A DNA stretch of 32,645 nt from Lentisphaerae bacterium ADurb.Bin242 (GCA_002069785.1 MWCA01000062.1:1-32645), one strand, 5' to 3'. Shown: positions 7,717 to 21,694, counted from the stretch's first letter. A program made the numbers and translations. The notes: generated from the letters alone by a model not told the origin.

Positions 7717-7749
7717 ATCTTTATGGAAAAACTTGCATTCCATAAAGAT
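7717..7749. promoter_or_regulatory. Perfect 12-bp inverted repeat, candidate operator or RNA hairpin
   Basis: ATCTTTATGGAA (7717-7728), a nine-base spacer, then TTCCATAAAGAT (7738-7749), with no mismatch. The direct repeat GGAATAT flanks both sides (about 7712 and 7752). No T run follows on either strand, which argues against an intrinsic terminator. It lies in the 299-base divergent region between copy B and the first kinase and overlaps the weak -35 of the plus-strand promoter candidate. Confidence 0.55.
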
Positions 7750-7761
7750 GAGGAATATATT
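7733..7761 (+). promoter_or_regulatory. Weak promoter candidate for the sensor-kinase genes
   Basis: TTGCAT (7733-7738), a 17-base spacer, then TATATT (7756-7761). The -10 matches 5 of 6 and the -35 only 3 of 6, so an activator would be needed. It overlaps the inverted repeat at 7717-7749. Confidence 0.3.
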
Positions 7762-7841
7762 ATTTTGCAGGTATCAAGATGCTTTTCATGTATTGTTTCC
7801 TTAACTCTGCGCTATTTCTGAGAAAAGAACAAACCTAAAAA

Positions 7842-10800
7842 ATGTTGCATTTTTTTAAAATCAATCTGCTCTTTTTTCCGGGTCTGACGATCTTCCTGTT
7901 TGCTTCGGTGCTGAATGCCGCATCCCCGGCAATCTCCGGTCCCCGTATTCTGTACATCAATTCGTGCAATTCCGCCGGGAAATGGAGCGGCGGCGTCCTC
8001 CACGGATTCCGGGAACAGCTCCTCCCGTATGCTCCGGATACAGTCCTGGACATGGCGGACTTGAATTGCAGAAACTTGAAAGATTTTCAGGCGGACCCGG
8101 AAAACCTCCGGCACCTCAAGACGATCCTTCAGAACAAGCGTTATGACCTGATTCTGGCGGTCGGCAACCCGGCCGCCGATCTTTTCCTCGACAAGAAACT
8201 GCTTCCGTCTCCTCAAACGGCGGTCGTCTTCTGCGGATACGATGCCTCCGGAAAGGAAATGAAACCGCTGCCGCCCCGGACGGCCGGGCTTCTTCTTCCC
8301 TCGCGCCTTCTTCCGAATATCGAGTTCGGATTGAAGCTTTTCCCGAAAACCGGAACCGTCGCGATTCTGACCGGCGCGGAACCGGAGGAAATCCGGATGC
8401 GTCAGGAAACGGCAAAAGCCTCCGCCCGGTTTCCCGGAGTCCGTTTCCAGTGGATCAACGGAAACGAATCTTCCATCCGGCAAATGCTTTCCACCCTGAA
8501 GACGCTTCCGGAAAATTCTTTTGTGATCCTGGATGACCGGACCGCCTCCGGCTCCGACATGCCGGTTCCGCCCGCTTCCGGCTGGAAACAGATCCGGGAA
8601 ACATACCCGGGGCCGGTTCTCTGTTCTTCGGACAATATCCCCGGAGAAAAAATCCTGGGCGGCGTCATGACTTCCGGAAACGATCACGGGCGGGAGGCCG
8701 CCATGCTGGCTATCCGGCTTCTTGCCGCCGGAGACACATCGGTTCAACAGCCTCTTACCGGAACCTTCCGGTATGTCATGCATTATCCGTCCATGAAAAA
8801 ATACGGCATCGATCCGGGGCGTCTGCCGAAGGATACTCTGTTTCTGGATCCGCCGGGCTCCGCCTGGCACCGCTATCATCCGTTCCTGTTCCTCGCGCTG
8901 GCCGCCCTGATGCTTTCCTACCTGATTTTCTCCGTTGTCTCCCGCCTGAACAAGCAGCTGGCGCAGCGCAGACAGAAAATCATTTACGATGCCTTGCCCG
9001 TTCGAATCGTAGTCGTCGACGCCAACGGCAAGATTTGTTATTATCAGGTGCACAGGAAAGATTCCCACTTCAATTTTGCTCCGAAAAATTTGAATGATTT
9101 CACGCCGGCCGCTCAGGCTGTTTTCCGGGAACCCATCCGGAAAGTGCTCGAAACCGGAGAATCGCTGAACTTCAACTATACTCTCGAAGGTCGCCGCCGT
9201 CATGTGGAATTCCAGCGCCTGCCGAAGAATATTTTCGGAGTCCGTTCCGTACTCTGGATTTCCACCGACATCGACGAACTCGAAAACGCCCGCAAAGAAA
9301 TGGCCCGGCTGGCGGAACGCTTCCAGTTGACGCTCCGGTCCATCGGAGAGGCGGTTCTGGTCACGGACGAAGAGGGAAAAATCACCCTGGTGAACGCGGC
9401 CGCCGAAAAACTGACGGGATACGCTCCGGAGGAACTGATCGGACAGGCGCTTTCCGAAAAAATCATCCTGGCGGAATACGGGAGCCCGAAGGAGGACCGG
9501 ACCTCCGTCCTCCGGAAATTCATGACCGGACAAAATGCGGAACCGGTCGACCACATGGATTTGATCTCGAAAGACGGCTCGCGCCGTCATATCGAAGGAA
9601 GCCTCACCCCGATTCTCAACTTCCCGGGGGAACGGACCGGATCCGTCATGGTTTTCCGGGATATGACCGAGGAATATGAAAGACAAAACCGCATCTTCAC
9701 CCAGAAAAATCTGCTGGAAGCGGCCGCGGACTTTGCCGGAATCGCCTATTTCCGGCTGGACAACACCGAAAACAGGATTCTGGTACTGCAAAACCGGGAG
9801 AAATTCTGGGAAACTTCCTCGAATGATTTTCCCGCTTCGGCGAAAGAATGGGTTCATCCCGACGATCTGCCGGATTTCAAAAAGGAGTGGAATGCCCTGT
9901 TTCAGAGAGAAAAAGACTCTCTTCACCTCGTTTACCGGGGCGGCAAAGACGGCCGATACCGCTACTTCGAGATGCGCTGCCGGAAAACCGTCAATCCGGA
10001 AAACTCGCAGGAGGAGTTTTTCGGACTTATCCGGGACATCGATGAGGAAAAGACGGCCGAACTGGCCCTGGGCAATGCGAACCAGCTGATTCAATCGGTC
10101 ATGGATCATATTCCATGTCTGCTTTACGTCAAAGACTTCGAGCACGAAGACCGTTATTTATTCATCAGCAATTATTTCCTTCAACAGATAGGGCTGACTG
10201 CCGACTTCGTAATCGGCAAAACCGACTGCGAGATCTTCCGCAAAGAAATCGCCGACGCATACCGGCTCGCAGACCGGCAGGTGATGGAAAGCAAACAAGA
10301 ACTGAACTACCTCGAACCGGTGATCTCCTCCGATGGAGTCACGCACACAATGCAAACCCGGAAACTCTGTCTCGAGCGGAAAACAGGAAACCTTCTTCTC
10401 GGAATCTCCTTCGACATCACCGACCTCATCAATCACCGGAACGAACTCCAGAATTATGCCCAGCAGGAAAAGATGATCAACACCTGCCTTCAAACCATCA
10501 TGCTCATCGAGGACGATGAGGAAGCCTTGCAGACCGCCTTGCGCCATGCCTGTGAATATTTCAACGCGACCAACTGCTATATAGTCACCTACAACTACGA
10601 AACCGCCCGGGTCGTTCCCTTCCATGAATATGTTTCTCCGGGAAATGTTCCTCTTCTGGATCCCGGCGTATCCATCCCGCTCGACCTCGACGATCCATGG
10701 CGCCGGAACTATGAAAAACACAACTTTTTCCTGGCGGACCGGGCGGATGCGCCGGACGTTTTCACCGGAGAAAGCATCGGGAAGTCGTTCATCATCGAAA

Positions 10801-12530
10801 ACGGCATCAAATCCTTTGCTTTCAACGGCATCTGGCTCGAGAAAAAACTCTGGGGCAGTTTCGGGGTCCTGTTCAAACAGGATTATCATACTTTCACCCA
10901 GCAGGACAAATCCGCCCTGTCGGCGCTCACGAATATGATCGAGATTATTCTCGAACGCCGGAAGAAACGTTCGGACCTGACCCGCAGCGAATTTGAAAAA
11001 CGTCTCATCATGGACACCATCCGGATTCCCATCCTGCTTCTGGACCCCGACCTGAATCTTGTCCGGACCAACAACGCGGCGTTGAACATCATCGGCAAAA
11101 CCGAAAAGGAAATCTACGCCGATCCGGCTCACTATATGTTCTGTCTGCACATGGATTCCTCCGACGACTGTCCGGCCAGGCTGGCCCGCGCGGACGGCCA
11201 GGTTCACTCCCGGGAGATCCTCTTCTCCGGACGGAATTATCTCTTGTCGGCTTATCCGATCCTCTACGAGAAAAAGCTGATCTATATTCTCAACACCCTG
11301 ATCGACATCTCGGATTCCAAAGCCATCCAGCAGCAGCTTACCCGCGCTCTCATGGAAGCCCAGAACGCGGCCAAAGCCAAGAGTTTCTTCCTCGCGACGA
11401 TCAGCCACGAGCTGCGGACTCCCCTCAACGCAGTAATCGGATTCAGCGAACTCCTTCAAAAAGACTCCCTTTCCAGCGAAGAGCAGAAAGACGCCCTGGA
11501 GTCCATTCATTATGCCGGCAACGCCCTGCTGAATCTCATCAACAATGTGCTCGACCTCTCCAAAATCGAATCGGAACAGATGAATATCGTTCCGCAGCCG
11601 ACGCACCTTCAGAAGCTGATCGAGGAGGTCGCCTCCATTTTCCGTTACAAGGCGGAGGAAAAAAAGCTCTCTTTCATCTTGCAGTATCCGCCCGATCTTC
11701 CCGTCCTCATCCTCGACACGCTCCGTCTGCGCCAGATTCTGCTCAACCTTGTCGGAAACGCATTCAAGTTCACCCACAAGGGATCCGTGACGCTTTCCGC
11801 CGCATTCAGGGACGTCAACCCGGAAAACCGGCGGGGCGACCTCGTCATCACGGTGTGCGACACCGGAATCGGGATTGCCGGCGATTCCCAGAAGAAAATT
11901 TTCATGCCTTTTGTTCAGCAATATGCCGCGCGCGACGCCAACGTATACAAGGGGACCGGGCTCGGACTTGCAATCTCCCAGCGTCTGGCCCATTGCATGG
12001 GCGGCTCCATTCAACTCGAAAGCGAAGCGGGAAAAGGAAGCTCGTTCACCCTGACTCTTCCTTCTCTGGAATACGAAATCCCGCAACAGGAAAAAACAAC
12101 GCTGCCGGAGCGGTTCTCCTCCATGGAACTGAACCACGCTCCGAAAAAAGTCCTGCTGGTCGACGATGTTCCAATGAACCTCAAAGTCCTCGCGGCCATG
12201 CTCAAGCAGCTGGGCTTTGAAACCAGAACGGCCGCTTCCGGGAAGGAAGCCCTCGAACAGATCGGCCAGGACCCGCCCGACCTGGTTCTGACCGATCTCT
12301 GGATGCCCGGGATGGGCGGCGTGGAACTGCTGGAAGCCATCCGCAAGGAAAACCGCTTCCGTCACATGCTCATCGTTGCCATCACAGCGGACACGGAGGC
12401 CGACAAGAATTTCTCTCTCCGCTGCTTCAATGGAATTCTTCTGAAACCGGTCACGCTGGATAAACTGAAAAACTTCCTCGTCTCGCTGGCGGATGCCCTG
12501 TCTTTTCCCCAACAAAACAACCCTAACTGA
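7842..12530 (+). CDS. Hybrid sensor histidine kinase with periplasmic substrate-binding-like domain
   Basis: 1562 aa. Order: signal peptide (1-26, ending VLNAAS); an extracytoplasmic ABC substrate-binding-like domain (about 30-335), opening RILYINSCNSAGKWSGGV as in kinases with PF04392-type sensors; one membrane helix (about 345-368); four PAS-like segments (about 380-480, 487-610, 620-740, 745-865); a GAF-like segment (about 875-1040); and another PAS (about 1050-1165) carrying C1101 and C1110. Then the kinase core: HisKA with phospho-acceptor H1189 in SHELRTPLNAVIGF, an HATPase with N1306, DTGIGI and GTGLGLAIS. The C-terminal receiver has D1485 (LTDLWMPGM) and K1535. The receiver is the last domain; there is no HPt or DNA-binding output, so a partner encoded elsewhere is required. 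No strong ribosome-binding site precedes the ATG. The paralog at 12537 starts six bases after the stop. Confidence 0.93.
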   Translation: MLHFFKINLLFFPGLTIFLFASVLNAASPAISGPRILYINSCNSAGKWSGGVLHGFREQLLPYAPDTVLDMADLNCRNLKDFQADPENLRHLKTILQNKRYDLILAVGNPAADLFLDKKLLPSPQTAVVFCGYDASGKEMKPLPPRTAGLLLPSRLLPNIEFGLKLFPKTGTVAILTGAEPEEIRMRQETAKASARFPGVRFQWINGNESSIRQMLSTLKTLPENSFVILDDRTASGSDMPVPPASGWKQIRETYPGPVLCSSDNIPGEKILGGVMTSGNDHGREAAMLAIRLLAAGDTSVQQPLTGTFRYVMHYPSMKKYGIDPGRLPKDTLFLDPPGSAWHRYHPFLFLALAALMLSYLIFSVVSRLNKQLAQRRQKIIYDALPVRIVVVDANGKICYYQVHRKDSHFNFAPKNLNDFTPAAQAVFREPIRKVLETGESLNFNYTLEGRRRHVEFQRLPKNIFGVRSVLWISTDIDELENARKEMARLAERFQLTLRSIGEAVLVTDEEGKITLVNAAAEKLTGYAPEELIGQALSEKIILAEYGSPKEDRTSVLRKFMTGQNAEPVDHMDLISKDGSRRHIEGSLTPILNFPGERTGSVMVFRDMTEEYERQNRIFTQKNLLEAAADFAGIAYFRLDNTENRILVLQNREKFWETSSNDFPASAKEWVHPDDLPDFKKEWNALFQREKDSLHLVYRGGKDGRYRYFEMRCRKTVNPENSQEEFFGLIRDIDEEKTAELALGNANQLIQSVMDHIPCLLYVKDFEHEDRYLFISNYFLQQIGLTADFVIGKTDCEIFRKEIADAYRLADRQVMESKQELNYLEPVISSDGVTHTMQTRKLCLERKTGNLLLGISFDITDLINHRNELQNYAQQEKMINTCLQTIMLIEDDEEALQTALRHACEYFNATNCYIVTYNYETARVVPFHEYVSPGNVPLLDPGVSIPLDLDDPWRRNYEKHNFFLADRADAPDVFTGESIGKSFIIENGIKSFAFNGIWLEKKLWGSFGVLFKQDYHTFTQQDKSALSALTNMIEIILERRKKRSDLTRSEFEKRLIMDTIRIPILLLDPDLNLVRTNNAALNIIGKTEKEIYADPAHYMFCLHMDSSDDCPARLARADGQVHSREILFSGRNYLLSAYPILYEKKLIYILNTLIDISDSKAIQQQLTRALMEAQNAAKAKSFFLATISHELRTPLNAVIGFSELLQKDSLSSEEQKDALESIHYAGNALLNLINNVLDLSKIESEQMNIVPQPTHLQKLIEEVASIFRYKAEEKKLSFILQYPPDLPVLILDTLRLRQILLNLVGNAFKFTHKGSVTLSAAFRDVNPENRRGDLVITVCDTGIGIAGDSQKKIFMPFVQQYAARDANVYKGTGLGLAISQRLAHCMGGSIQLESEAGKGSSFTLTLPSLEYEIPQQEKTTLPERFSSMELNHAPKKVLLVDDVPMNLKVLAAMLKQLGFETRTAASGKEALEQIGQDPPDLVLTDLWMPGMGGVELLEAIRKENRFRHMLIVAITADTEADKNFSLRCFNGILLKPVTLDKLKNFLVSLADALSFPQQNNPN

Positions 12531-12536
12531 AATCGA

Positions 12537-17759
<5,223 letters not shown>

Positions 17760-17768
17760 GCGCCGGAG

Positions 17769-17787
17769 GGGGGTGCGGAGAACCCCC
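17769..17787 (+). terminator. G/C stem-loop between convergent genes, possible terminator
   Basis: GGGGGT (17769-17774), a seven-base loop, then ACCCCC (17782-17787), ten bases after the kinase stop and just before the convergent HIT gene's stop. No adjacent T run, so efficiency is doubtful. Confidence 0.4.
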
Positions 17788-17791
17788 GGAT

Positions 17792-18292
17792 TCAGGACTT
17801 TTTCCAGGCGCCGCGGATCAGCTCGGCGGTCTTCACCAAAGCCTCCGGAACCACCCGCGTATCGGACAGCACGGACATGAAGTTCGTATCGCCGTTCCAG
17901 CGCGGGACAATGTGCATGTGAAGGTGTTCCGCGACCCCGGCGCCCGCGGCCGCTCCCAGGTTGAACCCGATGTTGTAGGCGGCCGGAGACATCAATTTCT
18001 GCAGCACGTTTTTGGCGTCGACGCAGACATCCATGACCTGATAGAGCTCCTCCTTTTCAAGCAGGGCGATGTCTCCCACATGGCGGTAGGGCGCCACCAG
18101 CAGATGCCCCGAATTGTAGGGGTAGCGGTTCAGGATCACGAAACAGAGACTGTAACGCGCCACGATCAGTTCATCTTCCAGGGGAGAATTCCCCTCCTTG
18201 TGGTTGTCGCACAGAAAGCATCCGGATTCTTTTTCCGAACGGATGAATTCGATGCGCCACGGAGCCCAGAGCGGGCGGTTGTCTGTTGTCAT
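17792..18292 (-). CDS. HIT-family nucleotide hydrolase/phosphorylase-like protein
   Basis: 166 aa. The HIT motif H123-L-H125-M-H127 lies in AEHLHMHIVPRW, with the active-site His as the central residue of the triad. N61-equivalent PYNSGHLLV and H63 precede it. The N-terminal LWAPWRIEFI and C25-x-x-C28 (CFLC), with H63 as a likely third ligand, match the zinc-containing diadenosine-tetraphosphate phosphorylase-like branch of the family. It would act on dinucleoside polyphosphates or nucleotide-phosphoramidates in the cytoplasm; the exact substrate cannot be read. It converges on the sensor-kinase gene (32 bases between stops) and diverges from rpmE. The ATG is preceded by AAGGGA. Confidence 0.92.
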   Translation of the reverse strand: MTTDNRPLWAPWRIEFIRSEKESGCFLCDNHKEGNSPLEDELIVARYSLCFVILNRYPYNSGHLLVAPYRHVGDIALLEKEELYQVMDVCVDAKNVLQKLMSPAAYNIGFNLGAAAGAGVAEHLHMHIVPRWNGDTNFMSVLSDTRVVPEALVKTAELIRGAWKKS

Positions 18293-18321
18293 GTCCCTTG
18301 ATCCCTTGTTTTTTCCGACCC

Positions 18322-18342
18322 GAAAAAAAAGTCCTTTTTTTC
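18322..18342. repeat. A/T inverted repeat between HIT gene and rpmE
   Basis: GAAAAAAA-A-GTCC-TTTTTTTC forms an 8-bp A/T stem. It is in the divergent region, where no terminator is expected, so it may be a bent or UP-like element upstream of the rpmE promoter at 18353. A similar element is at 22680-22698. Confidence 0.3.
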
Positions 18343-18352
18343 AGAGGGAGAT

Positions 18353-18380
18353 TTGCAAAAATACGATTCCATGTTATATT
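18353..18380 (+). promoter_or_regulatory. Putative rpmE promoter
   Basis: TTGCAA (18353-18358), a 16-base spacer, then TATATT (18375-18380). Transcription would begin near 18387, giving a leader of roughly 88 bases before rpmE. Confidence 0.5.
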
Positions 18381-18388
18381 TATTATTT

Positions 18389-18416
18389 CGGAAACGCTCC
18401 GGACGGGAGGGTTCCG
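18389..18416 (+). promoter_or_regulatory. Possible structured leader of rpmE
   Basis: The outer arms CGGAA (18389-18393) and TTCCG (18412-18416) can pair, with an inner CTCC/GGAG stem (18397-18400 with 18406-18409) closing a five-base loop. It lies at the predicted 5' end of the rpmE transcript. L31 autoregulatory leaders are known in several phyla; no match to a known class can be claimed here. Confidence 0.3.
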
Positions 18417-18435
18417 TATGAATGCCGTCTTATGC

Positions 18436-18448
18436 TGTATATTATACA
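18436..18448. promoter_or_regulatory. 13-nt perfect palindrome upstream of rpmE, candidate operator
   Basis: TGTATA-T-TATACA is fully symmetrical around a single central base and lies 26 bases before the rpmE start. It is reminiscent of Fur/Zur-family boxes (GTTATA-N-TATAAC type) without matching exactly. It could equally contribute a second -10 element. Confidence 0.35.
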
Positions 18449-18474
18449 ATAAATCACATTGATGAGGTTTGCAA

Positions 18475-18681
18475 ATGAAAAAAGATGTTCATCCGAGTTA
18501 TGGACCGGCCACGATCTCCTGCGCCTGCGGGAAAGTCTGGGAAACCATGTCCACCCGCAAAGAATACAAGGTCGGCATTTGCGCCGAGTGCCACCCTTTC
18601 TTCACCGGCAAGCAGAAACTGGTCGACACGGCCGGCCGCGTCGAGAAATTCAACCGCCGCTATCAGAAAGCCGCGAAGTAA
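18475..18681 (+). CDS. rpmE: 50S ribosomal protein bL31, zinc-binding form
   Basis: 68 aa, the usual L31 length. MKKDVHPSYG, GKVWETMSTRKEYKVGICAECHPFFTGKQ (read in pieces) and the FNRRY C-terminus identify bL31. C16, C18, C36 and C39 are all present, so this is the zinc-binding (C+) form. The ATG at 18475 is chosen over an upstream in-frame TTG because GAGG at 18464-18467 is seven bases away. The protein bridges the large and small subunits at the central protuberance. The promoter at 18353, the possible leader and palindrome upstream, and the terminator at 18701-18761 make it largely its own unit. The order rpmE then prfA is also found in other bacteria. Confidence 0.96.
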   Translation: MKKDVHPSYGPATISCACGKVWETMSTRKEYKVGICAECHPFFTGKQKLVDTAGRVEKFNRRYQKAAK

Positions 18682-18700
18682 TCGCCGTTTTCTTTCAAGG

Positions 18701-18761
18701 CCCGTTCCATTCCAGGCGCAGGAAAATTTCTGTTTTCACCGGCCGGAGGAACGGGTTTTTT
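18701..18761 (+). terminator. Intrinsic terminator after rpmE
   Basis: CCCGTTCC (18701-18708) pairs perfectly with GGAACGGG (18748-18755), followed at once by six T (18756-18761). The loop is long (39 bases) and may hold further structure. Read-through into prfA, 55 bases downstream, is possible because no clear prfA promoter is visible. Confidence 0.65.
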
Positions 18762-18815
18762 CGTTAGGATGATTCCGGCGTCGCGGCCGCCCGGACAACC
18801 CGGAAAGTGTTACGA

Positions 18816-19916
18816 ATGAGACCCGAAGACCTCGCATTGCAGCTGGAACGCATGAAGGAGCGTTACGGCGAAATTGAAACCCGGCTTTCCGATCCCCGAA
18901 TCTACGCGGACCCGTTTCAGTGCCGCACCCTGACCCGGGAACGCGGCCGCTTGTCCGAGTTCTTCCGTCTTTTCAAAGAGTGGTCGGACGCCCTCCGGGA
19001 AAGCGCCGACAACCGCGAAATGCTTCAGACGGAACAGGACGAGGGCCTCCGCCGGATGATCGAAAACGAACTCGCCGTACTGGCCCTCCGGGTCGAAAAC
19101 GCCGAAAAGGCGGTCACCCGGATGCTCCTGCCGCCGGACCCGAATGACGGACGCAGCATCATCGTGGAACTGCGGCCGGCCGCGGGCGGCGAGGAAGCCG
19201 CCCTCTTTACCGCGCAGATGCTCCGCGTCTATACCCGGTACGCCGAACGCCGCGGCTGGAAATTCGAGCTCCTGGACCTTTCCGAAAGCGGACTGGGCGG
19301 TGTCAAGGAAGCGGTTTTCTCCCTCTCCGGCGACGATGTCTTTTCCCGGATGAAATTCGAGAGCGGCGTCCACCGCGTCCAGCGGGTTCCCGTGACCGAA
19401 GCCTCCGGACGGATTCACACTTCCACGATCACGGTCTCGGTCCTGCCCGAAGCCGAGGAGATGGATGACATCGCGCTGCCCCCGGAAGACCTGGAAATCT
19501 CCACCTTCCGCTCCTCCGGCCCCGGCGGACAGAATGTGAACCGGACCGATTCCGCCGTCCGGATCGTCCACAAGCCCAGCGGAATCACGGTGGCCAGCCA
19601 GCAGGAACGCTCCCAGATACGGAACCGCGAAATCGCCCTCCGCATTCTGAAATCCAAACTGCTGGAAATCCGTCAGCGGGAGGAAGCCCGGAAACAGGCG
19701 GACTCCAAACGTTCGCAGGTGGGAACCGGCGACCGCAGCGAACGCATCCGAACCTACAATTTCCCCCAGAACCGCGTCACCGATCACCGCTACGGGATCT
19801 CCGCGCATGACATGCCGTCCCTGCTCGAAGGCAATCTGGACCTGATCCTGGACCCCATCCTGGAGGAAGAAGGCAGAAACGCCCTGAAATCCGCCCTGGA
19901 AAGAGAGATGGCCTGA
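18816..19916 (+). CDS. prfA: Peptide chain release factor 1
   Basis: 366 aa, the normal RF1 length. The anticodon-like tripeptide P192-V193-T194 lies in RVQRVPVTEASGRIHTS and matches the PxT signature of RF1 (RF2 has SPF). The catalytic GGQ is G237-G238-Q239 in SSGPGGQNVNRTDSAVR, the site normally methylated by PrmC. RF1 reads UAA and UAG and triggers peptidyl-tRNA hydrolysis on the ribosome. ATG 18816 is chosen because GGAAAG at 18802-18807 overlaps the alternative in-frame GTG at 18807. The stop overlaps the start of the ABC exporter (TGATG). The usual neighbour prmC is not next to it. Confidence 0.97.
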   Translation: MRPEDLALQLERMKERYGEIETRLSDPRIYADPFQCRTLTRERGRLSEFFRLFKEWSDALRESADNREMLQTEQDEGLRRMIENELAVLALRVENAEKAVTRMLLPPDPNDGRSIIVELRPAAGGEEAALFTAQMLRVYTRYAERRGWKFELLDLSESGLGGVKEAVFSLSGDDVFSRMKFESGVHRVQRVPVTEASGRIHTSTITVSVLPEAEEMDDIALPPEDLEISTFRSSGPGGQNVNRTDSAVRIVHKPSGITVASQQERSQIRNREIALRILKSKLLEIRQREEARKQADSKRSQVGTGDRSERIRTYNFPQNRVTDHRYGISAHDMPSLLEGNLDLILDPILEEEGRNALKSALEREMA

Positions 19917-21694
19917 TGCCTAGAGGATTCAGCGACGATCTGGAAAAAAAGCCTCTGACATGGGATTATGTCACGGGCGTCCTCGGCAATTTCGTCCATT
20001 ACTACAAGCCGCACATCCGGCTTTTTTATCTGTCGGTCGGCTGTTCCCTGGCCAACGCCGGACTGACCACGCTCATGCCCCTGCTGGTCTACGCGGCCTT
20101 CGAGAAATATCTTCCGGCCAGGAATTACCCGATGATCTGGACCGTAGTCGGGGCGATGTTCGCCCTGATGGTGCTGATCGCGCTGGCCATGTACGTGAGC
20201 ATCCGCTACGGCCATACGCTCGGGGTGCGCATGGAAGCGGACATGCGCAACGATCTGTTTTCCCACCTCCAGAAGCTTTCCTTCAGTTATTTCGACCGGT
20301 CCAAGACCGGACACCTGATGTCCCGCATCACTAACGACCTGACCATGATCGCGGAACTCGCGCACCACGGCCCCGAAGACATCCTGTCCTCGCTGCTGCT
20401 CCTGGCCGGAGGCTTCGGCGTGATGCTCTATCTGAACCCGCTGCTGACCCTTGTCACGATGATCCCGTTCCCGTTCGTCCTCTTCTGGGCATTCCTGTTT
20501 CAGGGAAAGATGCGCAGCGGGTTCCGGGCCGCCCGCAGGGAAGTGGCCGAGATCAACAGCCAAGTGGAAAATTCCATTCAGGGAATCCGCGAAGTCAAGG
20601 CCTTCACCAACGAGTCGGTGGAAATCGGCAAATTCCGGCACGTCAACTCCTGTTACCGGCTGGTCCGCGAAAAGATCTTCCTGACGCTGGCCCTGTTCCA
20701 TTCCGGGATCATGTTTTTCATTCAGGGATATTCCCTGCTCTTCATCGGCGTCGGCATCATCCTGGTGTGTTACGGACGGGCGACCATCGTCGAGGTCATG
20801 ACCTTTTTCATGTATTCCAAATACATCACCATGCCCCTCTTCCGGCTGGTGGAGTTCGCGGAACAGTTCCACATGGGGCTCTCCGCGTACGAACGCTTCT
20901 ACGAGGTACTCCAGGAAACGCCGGAGGTAGCGGATTCCCCCTCCGCGCGTACACCGGAAGCTCCCTTCGAAGGAAAGATCGAACTGGAGAATGTTTCGTT
21001 CAGCTACAGCGGGACCGATGACGTCCTGCGGAACATTTCCCTGCGGATCGAACCCGGCAAAACCATTGCGCTCGTCGGGGAATCCGGCGCGGGAAAAACC
21101 ACGCTGGCTGCCCTGATCCCCCGTTTTTACGACGTGACCGGAGGCTCGCTCCGCATCGACGGCGTCGATGTCCGGGACTATGCGCTTGCCGGGCTCCGCA
21201 AAAACATCGGCATTGTACAGCAGTCTCCGTTCCTGTTCGACACCACGATCCGCGACAATATTCTTTTCGGGCGGGTCGATGCCACGGAGGAAGAACTCGT
21301 CCAGGCCGCGAAGGATGCCAATATTCATGACTTCATCCAGTCCCTGCCGGACGGTTTCGACGCCCTCACCGGCGAACACGGCGTCCGGCTTTCCGGCGGA
21401 CAGAAACAGCGCATTTCCATTGCGCGCGTCTTTCTCAAGAATCCCTCCATCCTGATTTTCGACGAAGCCACCTCCTCCCTCGACAACCAGTCCGAGGCGC
21501 TTGTCCAGGAATCCATGGAAAGGCTCTGCCGCAACCGGACCACCCTCATCATCGCGCACCGCCTTTCCACCGTCAAAAACGCCGACTATATTTACTGTCT
21601 CCGGGCCAGCCGCCTCATCGAGCACGGAACCCATGAAGAGCTTCTCGCGAAAAACGGCTATTACAAATCCCTTTATGAAATGCATACTTTCTAA
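19916..21694 (+). CDS. ABC exporter, fused membrane and ATPase domains (MsbA/lipid-export-like)
   Basis: 592 aa half-transporter. Residues about 20-325 form a type-I exporter transmembrane domain of six helices, with the cytoplasmic coupling region FSYFDRSKTGHLMSRITND typical of MsbA/multidrug exporters. The ATPase has Walker A 388-396 (GESGAGKTT), a Q-loop (VQQSPFLF), signature LSGGQ 492-496, Walker B with D516 and E517 (ILIFDEATSSLD) and H-loop H548. All catalytic residues are intact. It would act as a homodimer in the inner membrane. The substrate is not readable: MsbA-like lipid flipping is a common role, drug or peptide export an alternative. Its ATG overlaps the prfA TGA by one base (TGATG), implying translational coupling. 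The secreted TraB-like gene follows 22 bases later. Confidence 0.94.
   Translation: MPRGFSDDLEKKPLTWDYVTGVLGNFVHYYKPHIRLFYLSVGCSLANAGLTTLMPLLVYAAFEKYLPARNYPMIWTVVGAMFALMVLIALAMYVSIRYGHTLGVRMEADMRNDLFSHLQKLSFSYFDRSKTGHLMSRITNDLTMIAELAHHGPEDILSSLLLLAGGFGVMLYLNPLLTLVTMIPFPFVLFWAFLFQGKMRSGFRAARREVAEINSQVENSIQGIREVKAFTNESVEIGKFRHVNSCYRLVREKIFLTLALFHSGIMFFIQGYSLLFIGVGIILVCYGRATIVEVMTFFMYSKYITMPLFRLVEFAEQFHMGLSAYERFYEVLQETPEVADSPSARTPEAPFEGKIELENVSFSYSGTDDVLRNISLRIEPGKTIALVGESGAGKTTLAALIPRFYDVTGGSLRIDGVDVRDYALAGLRKNIGIVQQSPFLFDTTIRDNILFGRVDATEEELVQAAKDANIHDFIQSLPDGFDALTGEHGVRLSGGQKQRISIARVFLKNPSILIFDEATSSLDNQSEALVQESMERLCRNRTTLIIAHRLSTVKNADYIYCLRASRLIEHGTHEELLAKNGYYKSLYEMHTF

Noticed and set aside
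7724..7740. Possible sigma-54 promoter (TGG...TTGCA) before the kinase genes
   Set aside because: The distance between GG and GC is 8 bases, not the required 10, and the TGGCAC half is poor.
7812..12515. Two very long open frames (777 and 785 codons) antisense to the first sensor kinase
   Set aside because: They mirror the codon structure of the sense gene, show no domain motifs, have low-complexity composition rich in Phe, Asp and Gly, and lack ribosome-binding sites. The sense strand carries a full set of kinase motifs.
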